In this document: positions 6,794-15,042 of the stretch, piece after piece
Layout: each line of letters begins with the position of its first letter
Position numbering within the stretch: the stretch's first letter is position 1
NCBI GenBank assembly: GCA_023481105.1
Contig: JAMCWK010000026.1
Span: forward strand, 32,759-96,758
Length of the DNA stretch: 64,000 bases
Origin: Acidobacteriota bacterium
Lineage (GTDB): Bacteria; Acidobacteriota; Terriglobia; Acidiferrales; UBA7541
Reading direction: 5' to 3'
Program-made: the position numbers and the translations under genes
The notes under the pieces: model-generated
Databases searched by the model: none
What the model was told of the DNA's origin: nothing
What the model saw: only the letters and a program-made list of their open reading frames with translations

Positions 6794-8350
6794 TTACCGC
6801 GACAAGCACGGCGTAGAGAGCACGAGGCCGTTGGGCTTGGTGGCGTAGTGCTCGCGCAGCTCGAGGCCCTTGCCGTAGTAGAGCGCGTTCCAGCCGAAGC
6901 GGTGGCGGACGCGGTCCACGCCGCGGTGGAGATACCAACGGCGGTTGGATTCCGCGTCAAATAAATCGTTCTGCCGCCGCTCGGGTTCGAGGTTGGTGAC
7001 ACTGACGCCGACAAAGCGCAGCGCGACGCGGCGCGTATAGAGAGCGCGGAAAAGCTCCATGGCCGCGGCGTGGAGCGATTTTTCGTCGTTGGTGGCCGGC
7101 GTGAGCCGCGCGGTGCGCGCCGCGGAAAGAAAATCGGTGTAGCGCAGGCGCAGTCCGATGGAGCGCGCCTGGCGATGATGCTCGCGCAGCGTCGTGCCGA
7201 CGCGTTCGGAGAGGTACTCGAGCAGCGCGCAGAGGAATTCGACGTCAATCGTGCCGCCCTCGATGGTGGTTTCACGCGAAATGGATTTCGGTTCGGGCGG
7301 CGTGTGCACAGAGCGGTCGTCGAGGCCGCGGGCGCGCTCGGCGATCTGGTGACCGACGACTTCGCCGAAGGTGGCGACGAGCGCGACAACGGGAATTTTT
7401 CGCAGCTCGCCGATGGTGTGGACGCCGCGCTCGCGCAGCGTAGTGGCGTGGACGTGGCCGATGCCGTGCAGCTTTTCCACCGGCAGCGGCGCAAGAAAAT
7501 TTTCTTCCGCGCCGGGCGGCACGATGCCGAATCCGCGCGGGCGGTGCAGTCGCGAGGCCACCGAGGCCACCAATTTTGTTGTCGCTGCCCCGACAGAAAC
7601 GGAAATGCCCAAGTCCTTTTCGACGCGCTGCTGCATGCGCCGCAGCGTGGCGGGGAAATCGGGGTAGAGGCGGTCGGTGCCGGTGAAGTCGAGATAGAAA
7701 TCGTCGAGCGCGGCGCATTCCACGGCGGGCGTGAAGTCCACGAGGATGCGCTGGACGCGCGCGGCGTAGTCGGCGTAGTGCTCGTACTGCCCGGCGACGA
7801 CGATGGCTTTGGGGCAGAGGCGCAGCGCGTCGCGAAAACTCATGGCCGTGCGCACGCCGCGCGCCTTGGCCTCGTAGCTCGCACTAGCGACCACGCCGCG
7901 GCCCACGAGAACGGGCTTGCCGCGCAGACGCGGGTCGAGCGCCTGCTCGACGGAAGCGAAGAAGGCGTCCACGTCTACGTGGACGATTTTCGCGGCGCGG
8001 AAACTGGACCAATCATGCGTAGCGCGAGCAGCACAAACGGACGCAGTAAGCTCAAGAGGGCGGACACATAGGTCCGCCCCTACGACGGCGGGTGCGCCGG
8101 GGACGACGAAGGCATTGCCCGCGGTGGATTCGCGGTGGGACTGAAAATTTCTGCGCGGGGGTAATGTAGGGGCGCTGCTTGCTGCGCCCATTTCGTGCTG
8201 TGTTTGCGGATTTGTTCTCTGGAACGGAGCGAAGAGAGCACCGCGCGATCGGCCGCACATGTTGGAATCCCCTGGGGCAGGCAGGGAAGGGCAGGCGGCG
8301 ATTGAAAGGCGAGGGGTGACCCGTTGAGTCCCGTGGGACAATGGGGCCAT
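6794..8350 (-). CDS. dinB: Y-family DNA polymerase (DinB/Pol IV-like)
   Basis: The Y-family core begins at about residue 120 (KIVHVDVDAFFASVEQ, near position 7990) and continues through palm, thumb (helix-hairpin-helix VEKLHGIGHVHATTLRERGV) and little-finger domains. The first metal ligand D126 is present. The usual SxDE pair reads ALDD (residues 214-217), so Asp replaces the catalytic Glu. It probably works with DnaE2, 81 bp downstream, in lesion bypass. The start is uncertain. 8350 was chosen because GAGGGG lies 7 nt upstream and a promoter sits at 8385-8414. ATG codons at 8260 and 8191 are alternatives. The first ~115 residues are repeat-derived and may not be translated. Confidence 0.85.
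   Translation of the reverse strand: MAPLSHGTQRVTPRLSIAACPSLPAPGDSNMCGRSRGALFAPFQRTNPQTQHEMGAASSAPTLPPRRNFQSHRESTAGNAFVVPGAPAVVGADLCVRPLELTASVCAARATHDWSSFRAAKIVHVDVDAFFASVEQALDPRLRGKPVLVGRGVVASASYEAKARGVRTAMSFRDALRLCPKAIVVAGQYEHYADYAARVQRILVDFTPAVECAALDDFYLDFTGTDRLYPDFPATLRRMQQRVEKDLGISVSVGAATTKLVASVASRLHRPRGFGIVPPGAEENFLAPLPVEKLHGIGHVHATTLRERGVHTIGELRKIPVVALVATFGEVVGHQIAERARGLDDRSVHTPPEPKSISRETTIEGGTIDVEFLCALLEYLSERVGTTLREHHRQARSIGLRLRYTDFLSAARTARLTPATNDEKSLHAAAMELFRALYTRRVALRFVGVSVTNLEPERRQNDLFDAESNRRWYLHRGVDRVRHRFGWNALYYGKGLELREHYATKPNGLVLSTPCLSR
8058..8083. repeat. Palindromic element near the dinB N-terminus
   Basis: GGGCGGAC-ACATAG-GTCCGCCC is followed by CCTAC. This is the same GTAGGGG-type element as in dnaE2. 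If translation starts upstream, it encodes the VGADLCVRP segment of the polymerase's N-terminal extension. Confidence 0.75.
8166..8189. repeat. Palindromic element in the dinB leader
   Basis: GTAGGGGCGC-TGCTTGCT-GCGCCC ends at the ATG codon at 8191-8189. It is oriented opposite to the copy at 8058-8083, giving a CCCCTAC ... GTAGGGG pair 82 bp apart. Confidence 0.7.
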
Positions 8351-8359
8351 CCCCTCGCC
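8308..8359 (-). promoter_or_regulatory. Long hairpin in the dinB leader/start region
   Basis: A 9-bp perfect outer stem (GGCGAGGGG at 8308-8316, CCCCTCGCC at 8351-8359) encloses a further hairpin GTCCC-GT-GGGAC (8329-8340). It lies about 20-70 nt downstream of the predicted transcription start and covers the GAGGGG motif and ATG at 8350. It could control translation of the polymerase, or it could be one more palindromic repeat. Confidence 0.45.
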
Positions 8360-8384
8360 CCTCTTCCGTTGCCTACCAAGGGGA

Positions 8385-8414
8385 AGTATAGGCGAAGAAA
8401 AAGCGAAAAGTCAA
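8385..8414 (-). promoter_or_regulatory. Predicted sigma70-type promoter for dinB
   Basis: On the minus strand TTGACT (8414-8409) and TATACT (8390-8385) are separated by 18 bp. It points toward dinB and dnaE2. No recognisable LexA box was found next to it. Confidence 0.55.
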
Positions 8415-8532
8415 GTGCTAAAATTGGCGGCGAAATTGGGCCGCAGGGAGCGGTGTGTGGAATTTGTGAAGGTGCACAGGCCGTGGTCGGCTGCGACGAA
8501 TCACCGCAATATGGAAGCGCGAAAGAAGCGCC

Positions 8533-9564
8533 TCAGACGACGGGAGGCGCGTCCGGTTCTTGCGCGCAGGAAGGCGCTGCGGCGGGCCCGACGGTGCGGA
8601 GCTTCGCGACCATTTTTCCAATCTTTGCTGAGGCGTGAAAAATCATTCCCGCGGTCAGCCCGGGCACGAGCGCATGGTTTCCGACCGCAGCCAATCCCAT
8701 GGAGGCCACGCAGCCACAGCGCGCGCAGTCCGGATCGCCGCCCAACTGGCAGGGCTCGACTTTGGTGCGCAGGTCTGCGGAGAGGGTGAGTGTGGTCTTG
8801 GCAAAAACGCATTCGTCGGGAGATTGCGGCGGCCGGGCAAATTCCTTGATCAGGGCCTTAGCCATGTCCAGCTTGGGAAACTTCTCACGCAAGCGGTAGA
8901 GATCCCGGATGGCGCGATCGCGCTCCTCGATGGAAAGGTGTTCGGGAGCCAGCGCGGCCCCGCGCTGCGGAGTGAACAAGCTGATCCACACCTTCTTGAT
9001 TTCCTCGCGCGGCGTCCAGAACTGCAGAAACTCTTCCCAATAGCCGTCACGGCGCATGGTTTGGCCGGTGATCGTCGTGTGGACAACCACGCGATGGCCG
9101 ACGATATTTTTCAGGATGCGTTCATAGGTAGCAGGCTTGCGGCGCTCGTTGTGCTCCGCCTCGAGGCCGTCAATGGAAACCACCACGTTGAGGCGCGAAA
9201 GCGAAGCCCACGCTGCGGGGATTTGGCGGAAAGCGCTGGTGACCACTTGCACAAAAATTCCCCGCTCGTTCAATTGGGGCAGCAGGACTTCTAATTCGCG
9301 ACAACGCACCAGCGGATCGCCGCCCACCAGCGAAACGTGCAGGGGCTTGTGGTGGTCCACCACATCGAGCACGCTTTTCACCAACTGGTCGCCCTTGTAG
9401 TCGGAGAGTTGGCGCAGGGTGACGCCACCGCCGAGGTGCGCGTCCTCGTAGGCGTAGCAGCCGGGACAGCGCAAAGGGCATTCCTTGGTGATTTCGATGG
9501 ACATGGAGGGAGCGCGGCCAGTGAGGATGCGTCCCCAGGCCTGGAAAATTTCGGCGTGCTTCAT
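8533..9564 (-). CDS. Radical SAM protein with C-terminal cysteine cluster (SPASM-like)
   Basis: This is a 343-aa radical SAM enzyme. The CxxxCxxC motif for the [4Fe-4S]-SAM cluster is CPLRCPGC (Cys29, 33, 36), followed by a TIM-barrel pattern with VSLVGGDPL (the GGE-like motif) and VVVSIDGLEAEHNE. The last third has five or more cysteines (ECVFAK.., EPCQLGGDPDCARCGC), resembling SPASM/twitch auxiliary cluster domains. Such enzymes often modify peptides, but the substrate is unknown. The start at 9564 has AAGGAG upstream. It is divergent from the kinase gene at 9924, with a 359-bp spacer. Confidence 0.82.
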   Translation of the reverse strand: MKHAEIFQAWGRILTGRAPSMSIEITKECPLRCPGCYAYEDAHLGGGVTLRQLSDYKGDQLVKSVLDVVDHHKPLHVSLVGGDPLVRCRELEVLLPQLNERGIFVQVVTSAFRQIPAAWASLSRLNVVVSIDGLEAEHNERRKPATYERILKNIVGHRVVVHTTITGQTMRRDGYWEEFLQFWTPREEIKKVWISLFTPQRGAALAPEHLSIEERDRAIRDLYRLREKFPKLDMAKALIKEFARPPQSPDECVFAKTTLTLSADLRTKVEPCQLGGDPDCARCGCVASMGLAAVGNHALVPGLTAGMIFHASAKIGKMVAKLRTVGPAAAPSCAQEPDAPPVV

Positions 9565-9923
9565 CGAACTCCTTTTGGCAGCAAAACCGCCTGCCGCGCC
9601 ATGGCCTGTTGAGGCCGCGTTCCGACGCATCTCTAGCAATGTGGTACTTTGCCGACCGGACAAGAAGGAAGCTGAAAGCACCCCTCGCCCATACAATAGC
9701 CGGCGTCGAGCGGCTGGAGGCCTACCAGATTACGTCCAATCCAAGCTGCAAACAACCTTTATCTGCACGAAGCAAAGGACCAATTGAGGAGCGCCCCGGG
9801 TGAATCCGCTGCCGAGGCAACCAAGTGGCGACAATAATCAACCGGTAATGGTGAGCACACGGGGTGAGTTGACACGCTTGGGAGCGCAGCCTAACATGCC
9901 GCGCGGGACTGGATCTCCTGCTG
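9565..9923. other. 359-bp divergent spacer between radical SAM and kinase genes
   Basis: The spacer holds the kinase promoter at 9869-9897 and the ribosome-binding site of the radical SAM gene. Short frames here (for example one from 9800) have no convincing coding character. No repeat, tRNA or terminator is visible. Confidence 0.5.
9869..9897 (+). promoter_or_regulatory. Predicted promoter for the Ser/Thr kinase gene
   Basis: A perfect TTGACA (9869-9874) is followed after 17 bp by TAACAT (9892-9897), 26 bp upstream of the ATG at 9924. Confidence 0.6.
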
Positions 9924-12293
9924 ATGATTGGTCATACCCTGGACCGGTACCGCATACTGGAAAAGATCGGCGCTGGAGGGATGGGCGAGGTTTATCGCGC
10001 CCGCGATGAACGCCTGCAGCGCGACGTCGCGCTGAAGGTCTTGCCTCCCGGCACCCTCAATTCCCCCGAGCTCCGCCAACGCTTCCGGCAGGAGGCGCTT
10101 ACCCTTTCACGACTGAATCATCCGCACGTGGCTATCGTCCACGATTTTGATACGCACGAGGGCGTGGATTATTTGGTCATGGAGTTTGTTCCAGGAGTCG
10201 CGCTCTCCGACCGCTTGGCGCAAGGCGCGCTGCCGGAGAAAGAAATCATCAAGCTGTCCACGCAGGTGGCGCTGGCGCTGGGCGAAGCGCACGAACAGGG
10301 TGTGGTGCACCGCGACCTCAAGCCCGGCAACATCATGGTGACGCCCAAGGGCTTGGTGAAGGTGCTGGACTTCGGCCTGGCCAAGCTGGTCCGCCGCGAC
10401 ATCGAGATTAGCGGCGAAGTGACCAGCGATATTTCCGAGCGTAACGTCGCCGGAGGCACGCTGCCGTACATGTCACCGGAGCAATTGAGCGGCGAGCCTA
10501 CGGACGCGCGCACGGACATCTATTCCTTCGGCGCGGTCCTCTACGAGCTGATGACGGGGCAGCGGCCCTTCCGCGAGACTGTGGCGGCGAAGATGATTGA
10601 CGTCATCTTGCACCAGTCGCCAGTGCCGCCGCGAACGGTCAACCCGCGGATTTCCCTCGAGCTCGAACGAATTGCCCTGAAATGCCTGGAAAAAGAGCCG
10701 GGAAACCGCTACCAGTCGGCCGTCGATCTCACCGTGGACTTGCGGCGGCTGGAATCATCGGCCTCCGCCCTCAGCATCCCGCACGTTCCCGTGCGGCGGA
10801 GCCCTTGGCGGCGCGCAGCGGAATGGGCCGCGCCGGTAGTAATCGTTCTCTTGATCGCCGCCGTCGCGTTGAACCTGGCTGGGCTGCGCGACCGCATTTT
10901 CCCGCCGGCATCCGATCGTGTCGAATGGGTGGCGGTGCTGCCGGTGACCACTCCAGCCGGCAACCCCGAGCAGGAATACTTTGCCGACGGCATGACCGAC
11001 GCGCTCATCGCCGAACTGGCCAATATCAGCGCGCTACAGGTGATCTCGCGCACTTCGGTCATGCGCTACAAAGGCAGCACGAAAAGCGTCCCGGAAATTG
11101 CCCGCGAGCTGAAAGTACACGCCGTGCTGGAAGCCTCCGCGCTGGAATCCGGCGGGCGCGTGCGCATCACCGCGCGGCTGATTCGCGCCTCGTCGGACAC
11201 CAACATCTGGTCCAACTCCTACGAGCGTGACCTGCGCGACGTTCTCGACCTGCAGCGCGAAGTGGCTTCCGCCGTGGCCCACGAAATCCGCGTGGCTGTC
11301 ACCCCGCGCGAGGCGGCGCGCCTGGCACGCACCTCGCCGGTGAATCCGGAAGCCTATGTCGCCTACATCAAGGGGCGCTATTATTTGAACAAGCGCACGC
11401 GCGAGGATCTCTTCAAAGCCATCGAAAAATTTCAACTTTCATTCGCCAAGGATCCGTCCTACGCGCCGGCCTACGTGGGGCTTTCGGACGCGTACATTGT
11501 TGCCGGCGGCGGCGCGTATATTCCCCCCGAGCGCACTCATCCGCTGGCGGAGGCCGCGGCGATGAAGGCGCTGGAGCTGGACGACAGTTCGGCGGAAGCC
11601 CACGTCTCGCTGGCCACGGTGCGCTTCATGCATTACGAATGGCGGGAATCCGAGCAGGAATTCCGCCGGGCTCTGGCGCTGAATCCCAACTACGCCACCG
11701 CGCACCATTGGTACGCGCTGCAACTGGCGGCTCTGGGCCGCAGTGCTGAGTCCATTGCGCACGCCCTGCGCGCGCAGGAGCTCGACCCGCTCTCCATGGT
11801 CATCACCACCAACACCGGCTGGTGCTACTTTCTGGCGCGGCAGTACGACCACACCCTCGAGCAGGCCCGCCGCACCCTGGACCTCGACCCCAATTTCGAC
11901 TCCGCCTACGGCTATCTGGGCCAGGCCTTCGTGGAAAAAGGCATGGCCAAAGAGGCCATCGCAGCGTTTCAAAAGGCGCACGAAATCGCCGGCGGCACCG
12001 GCTACCTTCCGGAGCTGGCGTATGCCCATGCTGTATTCGGGCAAAAGAAGGAGGCCCTGCGCCTGCTCGCCGAATTTCAGCAAAGCTCCGGTCGCGAACC
12101 CGTTTCCGCTTACGACGTGGCCATGGTCTATGCCTCCCTGGGGGACATTGAGAAAGCCCTCTCCTGGCTGGAAAAAAGCTACCAGAACCGCGAAGCCCGC
12201 CTCGTCAACCTCAAGGCCCACCCCCGCTTCGACTCCCTCCATGACCAGCCCCGCTTCCTCGACTTGCTTCGCCGCATTGGCCTGGGTCCGTGA
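9924..12293 (+). CDS. Membrane Ser/Thr protein kinase with TolB-like and TPR domains
   Basis: This 789-aa protein has an N-terminal Hanks-type kinase with all key motifs: glycine loop GAGGMG (16-21), VALK lysine (K38), HRDLKPGN (129-136) and DFG (149-151). A single transmembrane helix (about 303-320) separates it from an outer part. That part begins with a FADGMTDALIAEL segment (about 353-450), typical of TolB/FlgO-like domains in such kinases, and ends with TPR repeats (about 455-785). It probably senses an envelope signal and phosphorylates cytosolic partners. It is very common in Acidobacteriota. No partner gene is evident next to it. Confidence 0.93.
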   Translation: MIGHTLDRYRILEKIGAGGMGEVYRARDERLQRDVALKVLPPGTLNSPELRQRFRQEALTLSRLNHPHVAIVHDFDTHEGVDYLVMEFVPGVALSDRLAQGALPEKEIIKLSTQVALALGEAHEQGVVHRDLKPGNIMVTPKGLVKVLDFGLAKLVRRDIEISGEVTSDISERNVAGGTLPYMSPEQLSGEPTDARTDIYSFGAVLYELMTGQRPFRETVAAKMIDVILHQSPVPPRTVNPRISLELERIALKCLEKEPGNRYQSAVDLTVDLRRLESSASALSIPHVPVRRSPWRRAAEWAAPVVIVLLIAAVALNLAGLRDRIFPPASDRVEWVAVLPVTTPAGNPEQEYFADGMTDALIAELANISALQVISRTSVMRYKGSTKSVPEIARELKVHAVLEASALESGGRVRITARLIRASSDTNIWSNSYERDLRDVLDLQREVASAVAHEIRVAVTPREAARLARTSPVNPEAYVAYIKGRYYLNKRTREDLFKAIEKFQLSFAKDPSYAPAYVGLSDAYIVAGGGAYIPPERTHPLAEAAAMKALELDDSSAEAHVSLATVRFMHYEWRESEQEFRRALALNPNYATAHHWYALQLAALGRSAESIAHALRAQELDPLSMVITTNTGWCYFLARQYDHTLEQARRTLDLDPNFDSAYGYLGQAFVEKGMAKEAIAAFQKAHEIAGGTGYLPELAYAHAVFGQKKEALRLLAEFQQSSGREPVSAYDVAMVYASLGDIEKALSWLEKSYQNREARLVNLKAHPRFDSLHDQPRFLDLLRRIGLGP

Positions 12294-12346
12294 AGCCCCG
12301 CCAGGCCTCATTTCGGCGGCCGCTTACATAGGCTGCGAGCAATTGC

Positions 12347-12375
12347 TTGACTTGTATATTCTCTCGCACTAGACT
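12347..12375 (+). promoter_or_regulatory. Predicted promoter for the 65-aa basic protein
   Basis: TTGACT (12347-12352) and TAGACT (12370-12375) are separated by 17 bp, 85 bp upstream of the ATG at 12460. The -10 hexamer is identical to the one proposed for nuoA at 26098. Confidence 0.6.
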
Positions 12376-12459
12376 CCCCGCGATTCCACGTGGCTTTCGG
12401 AGTGCAGGTCCCCTAGGCACGCTGTTTCCCACTCCGCGCGCCCACCGTCAGGAGACCAC

Positions 12460-12657
12460 ATGGCGAAACGTTCCAAGAAGGTTTCTACCCAGCCCGTCGG
12501 CAAAGCCATCAAGCTCGCAATTAAGCAACTCCGTGCTGTGCGTCGCACGGCGGATGCAAAAGGCAAGAAGCACATCGACCTGAATATCAAAGCTCTAAGC
12601 AAGAGCTATGACAGCATCAAGGTCGCTTGTAAAGGGAGTTGGACTTCTCCGCTGTAG
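12460..12657 (+). CDS. Small lysine-rich protein of unknown function
   Basis: This is a 65-aa protein with 17 Lys/Arg residues, rich in alpha-helix formers, with one cysteine near the C-terminus (ACKGSWTSPL). It has a good ribosome-binding site (AGGAG, 5-7 nt before ATG) and its own promoter, so it is probably real despite its size. No family is recognised. It lies just upstream of a SagB-type oxidoreductase and 2.9 kb from a radical SAM gene, which makes a peptide-precursor role conceivable. Nucleic-acid binding is an equally simple reading of its basic character. Confidence 0.55.
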   Translation: MAKRSKKVSTQPVGKAIKLAIKQLRAVRRTADAKGKKHIDLNIKALSKSYDSIKVACKGSWTSPL

Positions 12658-12740
12658 CCGGATGGCGGAGGTGACATCAAGCTCTTTCCGCTAAGGTCGG
12701 CCTCGCCCTGCATTGTGTGCGGGCCGTCTCGAGCACCGGA

Positions 12741-13850
12741 ATGCGCAGACTCCGCAGGCCACGCTTTCGCCGCTCGCCGTTTCTAATTTGTTATTGGGGC
12801 GAAGAAGGCCTTGTCTTTGAAAACTATGCTGCGCGCACTCGTACAAGCGCGGGGCCGCTGGCGTGCGCGATCCTGGACTTTGCCAATCGCTGGCGTTCTC
12901 CCCGCGAGTTCTTTCAGAATTTCCCAGACTATTCGGCTGCCTCACTGCGCAATGCCCTGGACCAACTGACGCGCCGCTCGCTCTTGTGGCGCTCCGACCG
13001 CAAGGAAACTCCGGTAGAAAAAGCAATGGAGACTTGGAAGGACTGGAATCCCGCCGCAGGCTTTTTTCATTTCACGACCAAAGATGTCGAGTACGAACAC
13101 GACCCCGACATAGTGAACCGCGAGTTGCGCAAGCAGGCCAAGACCTGGCCCATGCCGTCGCCGGTAAAACGGTATCCGCGCGCGCGGCAGATTCTCCTTG
13201 CAGCACCGAAAAACGAAAGCGAATTTCCGCGCGTGCTATTGGCCCGGCACACGTGGCGGCAATTTTCGCGGGGCCGAGTCGCGGTGCGCACGCTCGGGGA
13301 GCTACTTTGGCTTGCAGGACGTGTGCAGCGCTGGGTGTCCGTGCCCGGCATCGGGCGCTTCGCGCTGAAGACCTCGCCTTCCGGGGGCGCGCTGCACCCG
13401 CTGGAAATCTACGTGCTTTCGCTGCGCATTAAAGGATTGTCGCCCGGCATGTATCACTACGCGGCGGATCGCCATCGCCTGGAACTCCTGAAGCGCGGGG
13501 CCACGCGGCATGACATCGCGCGGTATGTTCCCGGCCAGCCGTGGTACCAGGATGCTGCCGCATTATTTCTGTTCACCGCGCGCTTTCCCCGACCACAGTG
13601 GAAATACCGCTTTTCGCGTTCCTACCGCGCGGTTCTGCTGGACGCCGGCCACCTCGGCCAAACATTTCTTCTCGCGGGCACGTGGCTGGGACTCGCGCCG
13701 TTTTGCACCATGGCCCTTGCCGATACGAAACTCGAAAGCGATCTCGGCGTGGACGGCGTCACGGAATCCGTAATCTTTGCAGTTGGTTTCGGCACGCGCC
13801 CTCCCGGTGTGGATTGGGCGCCGCACCCAAAGCCTGCTCACAAACGCTGA
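12741..13850 (+). CDS. SagB-type nitroreductase-fold oxidoreductase
   Basis: This 369-aa protein has a C-terminal SagB/ThcOx-type flavin oxidoreductase domain: an LLARHTWRQF arginine motif, TSPSGGALHPLEIYVLS, a Tyr-rich GMYHYAADRH segment, and a closing AGTWLGLAPFCTMAL block. The N-terminal ~90 residues resemble a small winged-helix domain placed before such dehydrogenases. SagB/McbC enzymes oxidise azolines in azole peptide maturation, while other members are lone FMN oxidoreductases. No YcaO or E1-like partner is present here. The ATG at 12741 was preferred over a GTG at 12717; neither has a strong ribosome-binding site. Confidence 0.8.
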   Translation: MRRLRRPRFRRSPFLICYWGEEGLVFENYAARTRTSAGPLACAILDFANRWRSPREFFQNFPDYSAASLRNALDQLTRRSLLWRSDRKETPVEKAMETWKDWNPAAGFFHFTTKDVEYEHDPDIVNRELRKQAKTWPMPSPVKRYPRARQILLAAPKNESEFPRVLLARHTWRQFSRGRVAVRTLGELLWLAGRVQRWVSVPGIGRFALKTSPSGGALHPLEIYVLSLRIKGLSPGMYHYAADRHRLELLKRGATRHDIARYVPGQPWYQDAAALFLFTARFPRPQWKYRFSRSYRAVLLDAGHLGQTFLLAGTWLGLAPFCTMALADTKLESDLGVDGVTESVIFAVGFGTRPPGVDWAPHPKPAHKR

Positions 13851-13920
13851 TTCCGCCCGGCCGTATTCCGCATTCCGCGCAGGTGCTGTAAACTAACGCG
13901 CTATTTCCGCGGAGGGGCCC

Positions 13921-15033
13921 GTGCACATTGTGCCGTTTGAGCTGGAGCGGTGGCAGTCGGAGTGGGAACACCACGTCGAGCTGAATATTTCCGAAAGCGG
14001 AGTAGAGCCGCTTTCGGCGGCCGAACTGCTGGACGACCCCGCCGTGCGCAACCGCGTGCTTTCCGTGCCCCTCGGCTATCCGCAGACCAATGGCAGCGAA
14101 GAGTTGCGCGGGCGCATTGCGGAGATGTATCCCGGCGCGTCGGCTGCCAACGTGCTCGTCACCTGCGGTTGCAGCGAGGCCAACTACCTCGTCGTATGGT
14201 CGCTCGTTGAGCCCGGCGACGAAGTGATTTTCATGCAGCCGAACTATATGCAGATTGGCGGCCTCGCCGCATCCTTTGGCGCCGTCGTCAAGCCGCTGTG
14301 GCTGCGCGAGAATCTCCGTTGGGCACCGGACGTAGCCGAATTGCGCCGCCTGGTCACGCCGAAGACGAAACTCATCGCTATCTGTAACCCGAGCAATCCC
14401 ACCGGCGCCGTGCTCAGCGAGAAGATGATGGAAGAGATTTGTGCCGCCGCAGGCAGCGTGGGTGCATGGGTACTGGCTGACGAAGTGTATCGCGGCGCGG
14501 AACTCAGCGGGTCTCTCACGCCGACCTTCTTCGGGCGCTATGAACGCGTTCTCTGCACCTCCGGCTTTTCCAAGGCCTTCGGCATGCCCGGGCTGCGCAC
14601 CGGATGGGTGGTGGGTCCGGCAGAGATGGCGCAGAAACTCTGGGGCTACCACGATTACACCAGCATCGGGCCCACCATGCTTACGGACCGGCTAGCCGAT
14701 ATCGCGCTCGAACCTGCACAGCGCGCCCAAATACTTTTCCGTACACGCCGCATTCTCCTGCGAAATTACCCGATTGTCCGCGGCTGGGCCGAGCGCCACG
14801 CGAATTTGTTCACGCACATTCCGCCGCTGGCCGGAGCCATCGCGTGGCTCGGCTACAAGGGGAAGGGAACGACCGCGGAACTCGCGGAGGCGGCGCGCAC
14901 GCGGAAAAATCTGCTCATCGTTCCCGGCGAGCAGCTGGGCATGCCCGGCTACCTGCGCGTCGGCTTCGGCGGCAACGCGGACAAATTGCAGAAGGCCCTC
15001 GCGCGCCTGGACGAACTTCTCGTGGAATTGTAA
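13921..15033 (+). CDS. PLP-dependent class I/II aminotransferase
   Basis: This 370-aa fold-type I aminotransferase has the NPSNPTGAV motif, the DEVYRGAEL strand, and the PLP lysine in SGFSKAFGMPGLRTGW. The substrate cannot be assigned. It starts with GTG at 13921 behind a GGAGG site. It lies 70 bp after the SagB-type gene on the same strand, possibly in one unit, and is convergent with an amino-acid permease, so it could act in amino acid or peptide metabolism. Confidence 0.88.
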   Translation: MHIVPFELERWQSEWEHHVELNISESGVEPLSAAELLDDPAVRNRVLSVPLGYPQTNGSEELRGRIAEMYPGASAANVLVTCGCSEANYLVVWSLVEPGDEVIFMQPNYMQIGGLAASFGAVVKPLWLRENLRWAPDVAELRRLVTPKTKLIAICNPSNPTGAVLSEKMMEEICAAAGSVGAWVLADEVYRGAELSGSLTPTFFGRYERVLCTSGFSKAFGMPGLRTGWVVGPAEMAQKLWGYHDYTSIGPTMLTDRLADIALEPAQRAQILFRTRRILLRNYPIVRGWAERHANLFTHIPPLAGAIAWLGYKGKGTTAELAEAARTRKNLLIVPGEQLGMPGYLRVGFGGNADKLQKALARLDELLVEL

Positions 15034-15042
15034 GTAGAATCT

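Noticed and set aside
8385..8414. SOS (LexA) box controlling dinB and dnaE2
   Set aside because: No inverted repeat of a known LexA type overlaps the promoter; the LexA motif of this phylum is uncertain, so absence is not proof.
9800..10009. Short frame between radical SAM and kinase genes
   Set aside because: It overlaps the kinase start in another frame, has low-complexity composition and lies across the kinase promoter.
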